A DNA stretch of 23,441 nucleotides, from assembly GCA_002391065.1 (NCBI GenBank), contig DGRP01000126.1:1-23441 (forward strand), given 5' to 3'. Positions within the stretch are counted from its first letter, which is position 1. Each line of letters starts with the position of its first letter. The notes below the pieces were generated by a model that saw only the letters and a program-made list of their open reading frames with translations, was not told where the DNA came from and searched no databases. Position numbers and translations under genes: made by a program. Positions 14,212 to 22,508 of this stretch are shown here, piece by piece. Origin of the DNA: Ruminococcus sp. UBA4385. Its GTDB lineage: Bacteria > Bacillota_A > Clostridia > Oscillospirales > Ruminococcaceae.

Positions 14212-15564
14212 TTAGTGCACCAGATCAACGATATTTTCCATAATTTCACTTTTGATTTTCTTCAGATCTCTTGGAGATGTACTTGCAATACCAAGCTTCT
14301 GAGGCTCAATAGGCTTGCCGTATCTTACAACAACCCTTTTCCTGAATTTGAGCTTACCCTCAAAATTAATTCCGACAGGCACTACCTTAGTCTGTGCAAC
14401 AGCGGCTACAAGTGCAACACCTGTCTTGCCCTTGCCGACCTTGCCGTCTTTGGAGCGTGTGCCCTCCGGGAAGATAACGAGGTTTCTTCCCTTTTCGAGC
14501 TTTTCTACCGAGGTATCGATAACGCTTGTGTCACCTGAGCCTCTGACGACCGGGAAAGCTCCGAATGCTTTAATAAGTGCTGTAAAAAACACATTCTTGT
14601 GGAAGAGCTCCTCCTTAGCCATATAGGAGATAGGCACTCTCGCATGAAGCGCTATGAACACAGGGTCCTGATAGCTTCTGTGGTTTGAAGCGAAGATATT
14701 TCCACCGTCCTTAGGGACGTTCTCAACGCCCTCATAGGAGATATTGTAATAAATATGGTATATGCCTATAACGATATATCTCAGAACATTATAAAAAAAC
14801 ACATGAAAGAAATTCAGCTTATGCTTTTTGCTGATCGGTCTTACAGGCATTAGCTCCCTGTCACGGGATGAAGTTTTTTTTTGAGCCGTTTCCTCTTTCG
14901 GGATATTGCTGACTACAGTATTGTAGATTTTATCTATAGACTCCTCTAATGTCAGCTCCGAGGTATCGACCTCTATTGCGTCATCAGCCTTTTTTAGAGG
15001 TGCAGTCTCTCTGTTCATATCCTGCTCGTCACGCTTGATGATGTCCGCAAGAACTTCCTCAAAGCTTATGTTTTCGCCCTTCTCGACAAGCTCTTTAAGT
15101 CTTCTCTCTGCTCTTTTTTCAGCTGAAGCTGTAAGGAAAATCTTCACCTGCGCACGGGGAAGAATAACAGTTCCTATATCTCTGCCGTCCATGATGATAT
15201 TGTTTTTCTTAGCAATATCCTTCTGGAGACCGAGCAGGAACGTTCTTACCTCAGGATAGGAGGAAGTCTTTGATGCTGCCATTGAGACCTCAGATGTTCT
15301 TATCTTCTCGGATACGTCTTCGCCGTTGAGGATCACTCTCTGCTCACCGTTTTCATAGGTAAGCTTTACATCGACCTCGGGAAGAAGAGCCGTTACTGCG
15401 CTCTCATCTTCAAGCACAACTCCCTTATTCAGCATAAACAAAGCGATCGAACGGTACATTGCTCCCGTATCGACATACACATAGCCAAGCTTCTTTGCAG
15501 CTGCTCTGGCTATTGTAGATTTTCCTGCCCCCGAAGGGCCGTCAAGAGCCACATTTATTGTCAT
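14212..15564 (-). CDS. cmk-plsC: Fusion of cytidylate kinase and 1-acyl-glycerol-3-phosphate acyltransferase
   Basis: Residues 1-220 are cytidylate kinase, which phosphorylates CMP and dCMP: P-loop G-P-S-G-A-G-K-S-T (9-17), D-T-G-A-M-Y-R (32-38) and D-G-R-D-I-G-T-V (126-133). After a polar linker (about 221-248), residues 249-450 are a PlsC-type acyltransferase making phosphatidic acid: N-H295-x-x-x-x-D300 and F-P-E-G-T-R-S (365-371), preceded by a hydrophobic stretch (251-273) that would dock on the membrane. In most Bacillota cmk and plsC are separate neighbours, so this is a fusion of adjacent genes. Its ATG overlaps the preceding stop by 4 bases, with AAGGAG upstream; its TAA touches the ispH ATG. 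There is no strong internal start for the PlsC part. Confidence 0.93.
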   Translation of the reverse strand: MTINVALDGPSGAGKSTIARAAAKKLGYVYVDTGAMYRSIALFMLNKGVVLEDESAVTALLPEVDVKLTYENGEQRVILNGEDVSEKIRTSEVSMAASKTSSYPEVRTFLLGLQKDIAKKNNIIMDGRDIGTVILPRAQVKIFLTASAEKRAERRLKELVEKGENISFEEVLADIIKRDEQDMNRETAPLKKADDAIEVDTSELTLEESIDKIYNTVVSNIPKEETAQKKTSSRDRELMPVRPISKKHKLNFFHVFFYNVLRYIVIGIYHIYYNISYEGVENVPKDGGNIFASNHRSYQDPVFIALHARVPISYMAKEELFHKNVFFTALIKAFGAFPVVRGSGDTSVIDTSVEKLEKGRNLVIFPEGTRSKDGKVGKGKTGVALVAAVAQTKVVPVGINFEGKLKFRKRVVVRYGKPIEPQKLGIASTSPRDLKKIKSEIMENIVDLVH

Positions 15565-16817
15565 AATAATTCTCCTTTTGCAGAATTTATTGCTTTAGCA
15601 GCCGCATTGGCTGTCGAAAACGCTATCTGTAGATTATATCCGCCTGTATAGGCATCGACATCAAGGATCTCCCCGATGAAATAGAGCCCTCCGCAGAGCT
15701 TTGACTCCATAGTTGATGGGCTTATTTCTTTGACTGAAACGCCGCCCCTTGTAATGATAGCCTCATCAATAGGTCTCATTTTTGAGACAGTGAAGCTAAG
15801 CCCTTTTACCGTTTCAAGAAGCCTTCTTCGCTCCTCGCGGGTGACTGAGTTTGCCTGCCTTGTACCATCAAGCTCTGCTCTTGACAGAACCATCGGAATA
15901 AGCTTTGCAGGCAGAAGCTTTCTCAGAACATTTGAAAGCTCCTTATTCGGGAACTCTGTTAAGTCTCTGACTATCCGCCTGTCAAGCGCCGCTTCATCAA
16001 GACCGGGTTTCAGATCTATTTTTATAGTATAACCGTATTTTTTCAGATTGTCAATATGTGCTGATGCAGAAAGCACCAAAGGTCCGCTTAATCCGAAATG
16101 AGTAAAAAGCATCTCGCCAAGCTCTGAATAAACAGGTTTCTTTTTGCCCTCTTTATAAAGGTACAGTGTACAGTTTCTGAGTGACAGACCCATAGCCTCG
16201 GCGCATTCAGGCTGTTCTTTGCATACTATAGGGCAAAGAGAGGGGGTTATTTCTGTAACAGTGTGACCGACGGACCTTGCTATCTCATAGCCTGAGCCGT
16301 CTGAGCCCGTGCCGGGATAAGAGCGTCCGCCGCAGGCAATAACTACGTTTGAAGCGATGTATTTTCCGCCGCTGCACATTAAGCCTGACGCTCTGCCGTT
16401 CTCGGCAAGAACCGACCGAACCTCATCTCTTATAAACTCCACTCCGAGTTTTCTGCACTCCCCTGTCAAAGCATTTACTATATCGTGTGCGTTGTCACTC
16501 ACGGGGAAAACACGGTTTCCCCTTTCAGTTTTAAGGGGCACACCCAGAGCCTCAAAAAAAGCTTTCGTATCGGCTGAGGAAAAGCCCTCCAAAGCCGAAT
16601 ACATAAACTTCGGATTTCGGGGAATGTTCTTCATTATATTTTCATTATCACTGTCATTAGTGACGTTGCATCTTCCCTTTCCTGTTATGGAAAGCTTTAT
16701 TCCGCAGCGGTCTTTTTTCTCAATTACAGCACAGGAGAGGCCTCTCCTTGCTGCCTGTACAGCACACATAAGCCCTGAAGCTCCGCCGCCTGCGATAAGA
16801 ACGTCATATCGGGACAT
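15561..16817 (-). CDS. HI0933/BaiN-family FAD-dependent oxidoreductase
   Basis: The 418-residue flavoprotein has the N-terminal dinucleotide-binding motif G-G-G-A-S-G (10-15) after a beta strand, an acidic end to the second strand (E33), G-K-G-R-C-N-V-T (47-54), and the family's C-terminal FAD motif G-E-I-L-D-V-D-A-Y-T-G-G-Y-N-L-Q (382-397). The family includes BaiN of bile-acid-transforming Clostridia, but most members have no assigned substrate, and none is claimed here. Genes of this family often lie before cmk in Clostridia, as here. Its ATG shares one base with the stop of the regulator gene upstream, and its stop overlaps the cmk start by 4 bases. Confidence 0.88.
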   Translation of the reverse strand: MSRYDVLIAGGGASGLMCAVQAARRGLSCAVIEKKDRCGIKLSITGKGRCNVTNDSDNENIMKNIPRNPKFMYSALEGFSSADTKAFFEALGVPLKTERGNRVFPVSDNAHDIVNALTGECRKLGVEFIRDEVRSVLAENGRASGLMCSGGKYIASNVVIACGGRSYPGTGSDGSGYEIARSVGHTVTEITPSLCPIVCKEQPECAEAMGLSLRNCTLYLYKEGKKKPVYSELGEMLFTHFGLSGPLVLSASAHIDNLKKYGYTIKIDLKPGLDEAALDRRIVRDLTEFPNKELSNVLRKLLPAKLIPMVLSRAELDGTRQANSVTREERRRLLETVKGLSFTVSKMRPIDEAIITRGGVSVKEISPSTMESKLCGGLYFIGEILDVDAYTGGYNLQIAFSTANAAAKAINSAKGELL

Positions 16818-17695
16818 CAGAGATCCTCTCCGTTCTTCTCATAAACGTCATATTTCTCCCAGACCTCTTCAAGCCTGCCGAAGGTCTCATACACAGCATC
16901 TATATTTCTGTTTGAAGCTGCAATTATAAGCGCATTTATAAGGCTCATAGGTGCTACAAGAGAATCAACAAACGAAGCCATATCGCTCCTTGCAAGCAGA
17001 AGGCTGTCAGCATACCTTGCAATAGGCGAGGTCATCGAATCCGTGATAGCAATAACGTTCGCTCCGTTATCACGGGCATACCTGAGCGCCTGAACAGTCT
17101 GCTTTGAATATCTCGGAAACGAGATACCTATGATAGCATCTTTTTCATTTATACGCATAATGCGCTCAAAAAGTTCTGAGGTTGTTGCAGAGACCACAAG
17201 CTTTACATTTGCAAAGAGCAGTCCGAGATAGTAGCTTAGAAACGATGCCAGTGAAGCAGCACTCCTTGTGCCGACTATGTAAATAGTCTGTGCTGAAACT
17301 ATAGTATCAACAGCTCTGTTAAAGTCCTCGGCTGAGGTCTCCTCCATTGTTTTTCTTATTCTCTCAATATCAAGAGTAAGAACCTGCTCAAGAACATTGT
17401 CGGAGCCTATAAAATCGGAAGCAGCTTCTATACGCTGAACGGCTGTAAGCTTATTTCTCACAAGCTCCTTCAGAGCCTTCTGAAGCTCGGGGTAGCCCTC
17501 ATAGCCAAGCTCGGAAGCAAATCTCACTGTAGTTGACTCGCTGACACCGACTGTCTCGCCAAGCTTATGAGCTGTCATAAAGGCTGCCTTATCATAATGC
17601 TCAAGCATATAGTTTGCAATAAGCTTATGTCCTTTTGACAGGCTTGGAAGCCTTTCATTTATCAGAGAAAACAAATCTTTGCTTGCTGCATTCAT
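16817..17695 (-). CDS. RpiR/MurR-family regulator with SIS domain
   Basis: The 292-residue cytoplasmic protein has an N-terminal RpiR-type DNA-binding domain (about 1-78) with its helix-turn-helix at 41-65 (A-H-K-L-G-E-T-V-G-V-S-E-S-T-T-V-R-F). A C-terminal SIS domain (about 130-265) would bind a phosphosugar; G-T-R-S-A (142-146) and S-F-P-R-Y-S (192-197) mark its ligand loops. Family members sense sugar phosphates such as MurNAc-6-phosphate or glucosamine phosphates. No sugar catabolic gene is adjacent, so its target is not evident; it sits inside a housekeeping operon. GGGAGGG gives it a good ribosome binding site despite the 4-base overlap with the gene before it. Confidence 0.88.
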   Translation of the reverse strand: MNAASKDLFSLINERLPSLSKGHKLIANYMLEHYDKAAFMTAHKLGETVGVSESTTVRFASELGYEGYPELQKALKELVRNKLTAVQRIEAASDFIGSDNVLEQVLTLDIERIRKTMEETSAEDFNRAVDTIVSAQTIYIVGTRSAASLASFLSYYLGLLFANVKLVVSATTSELFERIMRINEKDAIIGISFPRYSKQTVQALRYARDNGANVIAITDSMTSPIARYADSLLLARSDMASFVDSLVAPMSLINALIIAASNRNIDAVYETFGRLEEVWEKYDVYEKNGEDL

Positions 17696-17949
17696 TTCTT
17701 ACCCTCCCGATCAGAGCTGAGCTCTTTCCTGAGTGCGATCAATTTGTTTTTACGCTCTTCTGCTTCTTTAGTATTTTTACGGTATTTACCGTCACTGATA
17801 AATACCATATCGCCTTGTGAAAGAGGTTTGGGAAAGTCAGCCAGTCTGATCTCTTTTTTTGAGCCGTCATCAGAATAGAGAACTGCGACCCCGTCTTCGA
17901 TTCTGTCAACAATATACGCATTATTTCGGTTTGATTGTTTCAATTGCAT
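17692..17949 (-). CDS. DUF3006-type small protein
   Basis: The 85-residue protein starts with a beta-rich part (residues 11-57: A-Y-I-V-D-R-I-E-D-G-x-A-V-L, L-x-x-F-P, G-D-M-V-F) and ends in a highly charged helix (58-85). The opening I-V-D-R-I-E-D-G followed by L-A-D-F-P and Q-G-D is the pattern of DUF3006 proteins, which are repeatedly found beside ComEC-like metallo-beta-lactamase proteins, as here. No biochemical function is known to me. It starts 29 bases inside the end of the MBL gene, an unusually long overlap, and its stop overlaps the next start by 4 bases. The ribosome binding site is weak (GAAG). Confidence 0.75.
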   Translation of the reverse strand: MQLKQSNRNNAYIVDRIEDGVAVLYSDDGSKKEIRLADFPKPLSQGDMVFISDGKYRKNTKEAEERKNKLIALRKELSSDREGKK

Positions 17950-18877
17950 CAGCTTCTTTTTCTGTAGTCATATCAAGTCCCTCACCGTCCGAATAGAACA
18001 CTATATCTCCGCAGACTGAGGTAACATATATCTTTTCTGTATATTTTCTGACCCTTCGGAGCGTTTCTCCCGAGGGGTGTCCGTAGGTATTGTCAAGTGA
18101 GCATGAGATAACACAGTACCTGGGCAGAACCTTATTCAGGAAGTCATATCCCGTTGAGCCAGAGCTTCCGTGATGACCTGCTTTAAGCACCTTGGCTGAC
18201 AAATCAAAGCCCTGAGATATAAGGTCTTCCTCTTCGGCGGTCTCACAGTCTCCCGTAACGAGGAAGCTGTTGTCACCGTCAACTATTTTAACTACGACTG
18301 AATAGTTATTCAGATCATCATACTCTCCTTTAGGTGTAAAGGTTGTGACTTCACAAGTGCCAAGCTTAAAGCTTGTATCAGCGGCAGAGGTGATTTTCAA
18401 GTCCTTCTGTTTCAGAGACAGCAGAAGCTGCTCAAAAACATACGATGTCGGAGTAAGCTCATCGGGGAAATCAGGCATTATAAACGTGCCTATTTCAAAG
18501 CTGTCTATTATCTCGCTCATTTCTCCGATATGATCTGAGTGAGGGTGAGTTGCAATAAGATAATCAAGCTTCTTGACACCGTGATTTCTCAGATACCACT
18601 GAACATCATTGTACTTGTCAACATCACCGCTGTCTATAAGCATAGCATGACCGTCAGAGATAACCAGCGTCGCATCGCCCTGACCGACATCTATAAAATG
18701 CACTTCTGTTGCGGCATTATATGCAGGCTTATCAGCAAGATGCAATGCCCGAAGCAGATCATCAATGTTAATAAGACCGCTTATATGAAGAAGAAAAACG
18801 ATAATAACTATAAAGTCAACAACCAGCAGAAGTGTTATTCTCCACTGATAGTCTTTGACAGTTTTCCTGCCGATCAT
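17921..18877 (-). CDS. Membrane-anchored metallo-beta-lactamase-fold protein (ComEC C-terminal type)
   Basis: The 318-residue protein has one N-terminal membrane segment (about 13-35), then an MBL domain facing outward by the positive-inside rule. Metal ligands are H111-x-H113-x-D115-H116, D210 in V-T-G-D-C-E and H267 in Y-G-H-P-S, plus A-G-H-H-G-S (233-238). The F-I-D-V-G-Q-G-D-A and H-H-G-S-x-x-S patterns are those of the DNA-degrading domain fused to ComEC channels, but the channel part is absent. Relatives are suggested to hydrolyse phosphodiester substrates; the substrate here is unknown. Its start overlaps the ftsK stop by 4 bases and it pairs with the DUF3006 gene downstream. Confidence 0.87.
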   Translation of the reverse strand: MIGRKTVKDYQWRITLLLVVDFIVIIVFLLHISGLINIDDLLRALHLADKPAYNAATEVHFIDVGQGDATLVISDGHAMLIDSGDVDKYNDVQWYLRNHGVKKLDYLIATHPHSDHIGEMSEIIDSFEIGTFIMPDFPDELTPTSYVFEQLLLSLKQKDLKITSAADTSFKLGTCEVTTFTPKGEYDDLNNYSVVVKIVDGDNSFLVTGDCETAEEEDLISQGFDLSAKVLKAGHHGSSGSTGYDFLNKVLPRYCVISCSLDNTYGHPSGETLRRVRKYTEKIYVTSVCGDIVFYSDGEGLDMTTEKEADAIETIKPK

Positions 18878-21516
18878 CGTCTTGCCTGCATTTCAGCCCA
18901 TTCCTCGGCAGTAATCTTTATCTGCCTGGGCTTAGCACCCTCCTGCGGACCGATTATTCCCATTTCTTCTATTTCGTCCATAATACGGGCTGCTCTCGGG
19001 AAGCCGAGCTTCAGCTTTCTCTGAAGAAATGCAGTTGAGGCATTCTGCGTCTGAACTATAATGGAAATTGCCTGATTTACAAGGTCATCATCAGGGTTTA
19101 TCACAACATTTTCATCGGAAGCACCCTTGCTGTCCTTTGGAACAGGAGTGTTCTCATCGACCTCTGCGATTATCTCCTGACTGTATTCAGCAGTATGCTC
19201 ATTTTTGAGGAAGTCAACTATTGAGCTTATCTCTCTTGACGAAGCAAAGCCGCTTTGAATTCTTATCGGCATTCTTGTACCGATAGGCTTATAAAGCAGG
19301 TCGCCGTTTCCGAGAAGCTTCTCTGCTCCGCTTTCATCGAGGATAACTCGTGAGTCAATATTACTTGCAACGCTGAGCGAAACTCTTGACGGAATATTTG
19401 ACTTGATAAGACCCGTCAGGACATCAGCTCTTGGAGACTGCGTAGCAATGATCATGTGTATGCCTGCGGCTCTTGCAAGCTGAGCAAGCTTCAGAACAGA
19501 ATCCTCAACCTCGCTTCTTGCAGCCATCATAAGGTCTGCAAACTCGTCTATTACGATAACGATCTGGTGCATAAGGCTAAGCTTGCTTCTTATCTCGTCA
19601 CGCTCTTCCTCGGGCTTTTCACGCTCTTCAAGAACCATTTCATTAAAGTCCTGAAGATTCTTTACGTTGTTTGCCTCAAACATAAGATAGCGCTTGTTCA
19701 TTTCATTTACTGCCCAGCCGAGTGCTCCTGCTGCCTTCAAAGGCTCGGTAACAACGGGAATGAGCAGATGCGGTATCTTATTGTATATCGGGAATTCGAC
19801 CTTTTTGGGGTCAATAAGGATCAGCTTAACTTCATCGGGAGATGCATGATAAAGTATGGACAGAATTATTGAGTTTGTAAACACAGACTTACCCGAGCCT
19901 GTAGTACCTGCAACAAGAACATGAGGCATTTTTGCAATGTCGCCCATAACGATCTTGCCCTCAATGTCCTTACCGACTGCAAATGTAAGCTTACCCTCGG
20001 AGCTTCTGTATTCCTCGCTGTCGATAAGCTCACGCAAAGAAACGGTATCTCTGTGTGTGTTCGGCACTTCTATACCAATGCAGGCTTTTCCCGGAACAGG
20101 CGCCTGAATACGCACGCTCCATGCAGCAAGGCTCAAGGCTATATCATCGGACAGACCCTTTACCTTAGCTATCTTGACACCTGCAGCAGGCTCAAGCTCA
20201 TATCTGGTAACGGAAGGGCCTCTGTGTATGCCGACTATTCTGGTTTTTACTCCATAGGTTTCAAGAGTTTCAACAAGCTTCTGAGACTTGTCCTTTATTT
20301 CCTGCTGAGCTGCCTCAGGATCAACTGCATTTTTCGGATATTTAAGGAGATCGACAGGCGGCCTTACATAAGCAGACAGCTGAGTTTCCTTCTCAAAAAG
20401 GGTTGTCTGGCCGTTCTTCTCGACATTGATCTTAAACGGCTTCGCCTCCTCTTCGGGCTCAGTGTTTTCAAGCTTTTCGGGCTTTGCACGAGGCTTTCTC
20501 TTTCTGCCTGTTACAGCCTCATTAATCATTTTTGTGAGGTCTTCCTCTTCGGTCGGCTTGAATTCTGCTTCTGTCTTTTCAGGCTTAGAAACCGAGGGGT
20601 GCTCAGGCATCTGTTCAAACATTGGCTCTTCATCGTGAGCGCCCTCACTGATTATCTCATAAGCCTCAGCGGCCGACAGAGGGTCATTATCCGGGTAATA
20701 TTTTGCTATATCTATCTTAGCATTCTTTCTTGCATTTTTCTTAGCTGCACGGTCTGCATTGCGCTTTGCAAGCTCTTCGGGAGACGGTGCATTTGCAGCC
20801 CTGTTGAGCCTGTCCTCATTCACAGCTTCATAGCCCTTTACTACAGGTGCAGTTAAGCCTTTAAGAAGCTGGGGCAGTGTGATATTTGTAAGCAGCAGCA
20901 CAAACAACAATGAGATCAGCACTATAACTATAGCGCCGCCCACTCTTTTGAACGCCCATAAGATAGGCCACCCGAGAACTGCGCTTGCAATTCCGCCGCC
21001 TTTCAGGGAAACACCATCAGTATAAAGCCCTTTAAGCTTCAGCCAGAAGCTTCCGCCGTTTACAGCACCGACCTGTATTATCTGAACAGTTCCCGAAAGC
21101 AGGAGCATAAGTATCAATGCCTCTACGACCTTTGCAGTAACACTGTTTCGGCTGAAATCCGAGGCTATCATCAGCGCTGCAGCAATTATAAGCGGCGCAA
21201 ACAGATATGAAGCCACACCGAAAACACCTCTGTTGAGATCATGGAGACTGCGCCAGAGCCCGCCTCCGGGGATAAAGGTCACAAAGAGCTCAAAAATGCC
21301 GAAGAAAAACAGTATGTATGACCAGAAGCGTCTGCTCTCTTTTTCCTGTACAGCCTTAGCAGAGCTTGCCGATGCTTTGCTTTTGCCGGCGGCAGCAGTA
21401 GTATTCTTTTTTGCGGCGGGGGCTTTTGCCTGAGGCTTTTTCGCAGCAGCCGATGTGTTTTTCTGCTGTGCAGTCTTCCCTGAAGTCCTCTTAGCTCCCG
21501 TTTTTTTATCTGCCAT
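18874..21516 (-). CDS. ftsK: DNA translocase FtsK/SpoIIIE
   Basis: The 880-residue protein pumps chromosomal DNA through the closing septum. The order is: an Ala/Lys-rich cytoplasmic tail (1-60), about four membrane segments (64-84, 100-120, 130-150, 180-212), a charged linker (230-380), then the motor. Walker A is G-T-T-G-S-G-K-S (537-544) and Walker B ends in V-I-V-I-D-E-F-A-D-L (D657, E658). The C-terminal gamma winged helix (about 806-875), which reads polarity sequences, is complete. The start is unusual: AAAGGA is spaced for an ATG at 21525 that opens a two-codon ORF (ATG AGC TAA) abutting the ftsK ATG. A terminator ends about 30 bases upstream. It heads the seven-gene overlapping run. 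Confidence 0.94.
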   Translation of the reverse strand: MADKKTGAKRTSGKTAQQKNTSAAAKKPQAKAPAAKKNTTAAAGKSKASASSAKAVQEKESRRFWSYILFFFGIFELFVTFIPGGGLWRSLHDLNRGVFGVASYLFAPLIIAAALMIASDFSRNSVTAKVVEALILMLLLSGTVQIIQVGAVNGGSFWLKLKGLYTDGVSLKGGGIASAVLGWPILWAFKRVGGAIVIVLISLLFVLLLTNITLPQLLKGLTAPVVKGYEAVNEDRLNRAANAPSPEELAKRNADRAAKKNARKNAKIDIAKYYPDNDPLSAAEAYEIISEGAHDEEPMFEQMPEHPSVSKPEKTEAEFKPTEEEDLTKMINEAVTGRKRKPRAKPEKLENTEPEEEAKPFKINVEKNGQTTLFEKETQLSAYVRPPVDLLKYPKNAVDPEAAQQEIKDKSQKLVETLETYGVKTRIVGIHRGPSVTRYELEPAAGVKIAKVKGLSDDIALSLAAWSVRIQAPVPGKACIGIEVPNTHRDTVSLRELIDSEEYRSSEGKLTFAVGKDIEGKIVMGDIAKMPHVLVAGTTGSGKSVFTNSIILSILYHASPDEVKLILIDPKKVEFPIYNKIPHLLIPVVTEPLKAAGALGWAVNEMNKRYLMFEANNVKNLQDFNEMVLEEREKPEEERDEIRSKLSLMHQIVIVIDEFADLMMAARSEVEDSVLKLAQLARAAGIHMIIATQSPRADVLTGLIKSNIPSRVSLSVASNIDSRVILDESGAEKLLGNGDLLYKPIGTRMPIRIQSGFASSREISSIVDFLKNEHTAEYSQEIIAEVDENTPVPKDSKGASDENVVINPDDDLVNQAISIIVQTQNASTAFLQRKLKLGFPRAARIMDEIEEMGIIGPQEGAKPRQIKITAEEWAEMQARR

Positions 21517-21536
21517 TTAGCTCATTCGTTCCTTTC
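21517..21536 (-). other. Two-codon mini-ORF abutting the ftsK start
   Basis: On the minus strand ATG AGC TAA (21517-21525) ends directly at the ftsK ATG. The ribosome binding site AAAGGA ends 4-5 bases before this ATG but about 13 before the ftsK one, so ribosomes may start here, stop after two codons and restart at ftsK. Chance is possible for so short an ORF. Confidence 0.35.
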
Positions 21537-21539
21537 CCT

Positions 21540-21579
21540 AAAATGTCTAAAAAGCCTGAAAGTATCTTTCAAGCTTTTT
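21540..21579 (-). terminator. Intrinsic terminator between uppP and ftsK
   Basis: AAAAAGCCTGAAAG (21549-21562) pairs with CTTTCAAGCTTTTT (21566-21579) over 14 bp with one G-T pair and a 3-base loop. On the minus strand it ends in GCTTTTTAGACATTTT. Leaky passage may feed the ftsK operon, since no clear promoter follows it. Confidence 0.85.
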
Positions 21580-21602
21580 GAACAGATATGATCAATATTG
21601 AA

Positions 21603-22472
21603 TCAGTTTCCGCCGAAGCTTATCGGTCTGCCCATGATAAGCTCAATAAATGAGATCAGCAGAACAAGCACTCCGAGTATTGCGGTATAATATGCGAAAA
21701 TCTTGAATTTATCATTTTTAACAAGCCATGACACAAGCTTTATAGCACAAAGACCGACAAAGGCAGCAACTACAAAGCCTATAAAGCATGAGCCCCACGC
21801 AATTTCTGCTCCCGAGGACACTGCATCCTTTACCTCAAGCAGACAGCTTGCAAAAATTACGGGTATTCCCATTATGAATGAATACTTAACCGCAGTCTCT
21901 CTTGTGAAGCCCGAGAAAAGTCCTGCGCTTATAGTAGAGCCTGAACGTGAAACGCCCGGAAGAAGTGCTACTGCCTGAAACAGTCCTACGGTTACTGCAT
22001 CTTTAGGCTTGATTTCCGATGCCGTCTTATTTCCCTTTGCACACCTGTCCGACATCAGAAGGATCGCCGCTGTATACAGGAAGCACAGACCCTCGGCAAA
22101 AATACTTTTGTCCTCGGCTATGCCCTCAAACCAGCTCTTAACAAAAACAAACGGTGCAAGACAGAAGCATGACAGAATAATCATTACGATCATTCGTCTT
22201 TCAACGTTCATATCTTTCAGAGTAAACTCTCTGTGTACGATATCCTTGCACATAACTCCCAGCTCTTTTATCATAGCCCAGATAGTCTGTCTGAAAGCTA
22301 TAAACACTGCTACAAGCGTTCCGAGATGAAGCACTGCAGAGAAAAACAAAGCTCCCTCTCCGCTGTTGCCTGTAAAATGCTGATACAGGGACAAATGTCC
22401 CGAGCTTGAAACAGGCAGGAACTCTGTCAGTCCCTGAATGATTGCCTGAAATATCGCACTCACTATACTCAT
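21603..22472 (-). CDS. uppP: Undecaprenyl-diphosphatase
   Basis: The 289-residue integral membrane enzyme removes a phosphate from undecaprenyl pyrophosphate, recycling the lipid carrier for peptidoglycan; overexpression gives bacitracin resistance in relatives. Two inverted catalytic motifs are seen: G-L-T-E17-F-L-P-V-S-S-S-G-H26 and L-P-G-V-S-R176-S-G-S-T. The length and six or more hydrophobic segments fit the family. A TTG four codons upstream is rejected because it overlaps the ribosome binding site GGAGG (22478-22482), which is spaced correctly for the ATG at 22472. It follows tepA by 36 bases and is closed by a terminator, so the two form one unit. Confidence 0.94.
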   Translation of the reverse strand: MSIVSAIFQAIIQGLTEFLPVSSSGHLSLYQHFTGNSGEGALFFSAVLHLGTLVAVFIAFRQTIWAMIKELGVMCKDIVHREFTLKDMNVERRMIVMIILSCFCLAPFVFVKSWFEGIAEDKSIFAEGLCFLYTAAILLMSDRCAKGNKTASEIKPKDAVTVGLFQAVALLPGVSRSGSTISAGLFSGFTRETAVKYSFIMGIPVIFASCLLEVKDAVSSGAEIAWGSCFIGFVVAAFVGLCAIKLVSWLVKNDKFKIFAYYTAILGVLVLLISFIELIMGRPISFGGN

Positions 22473-22508
22473 AATGTCCTCCAAAAATGTCTGTATGTAA
22501 CGGAAAGC

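Noticed and set aside
14848..14858. Internal start for a separate PlsC at codon 239 of cmk-plsC
   Set aside because: GGGAG lies only 3 bases before the ATG, too close for good initiation, so unlike the S1 case it is not convincing.
16357..16929. 190-codon plus-strand reading frame opposite the BaiN-like gene
   Set aside because: Antisense shadow of a well-supported flavoprotein gene; no ribosome binding site or recognisable motif.
19921..20856. 311-codon plus-strand reading frame opposite ftsK
   Set aside because: It lies wholly antisense to a clear FtsK gene, has no good ribosome binding site, and its Cys/Leu/Arg-rich composition is what the antisense of this codon usage yields.
22473..22484. 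TTG start for uppP
   Set aside because: The TTG overlaps the GGAGG ribosome binding site, which is placed for the ATG at 22472.
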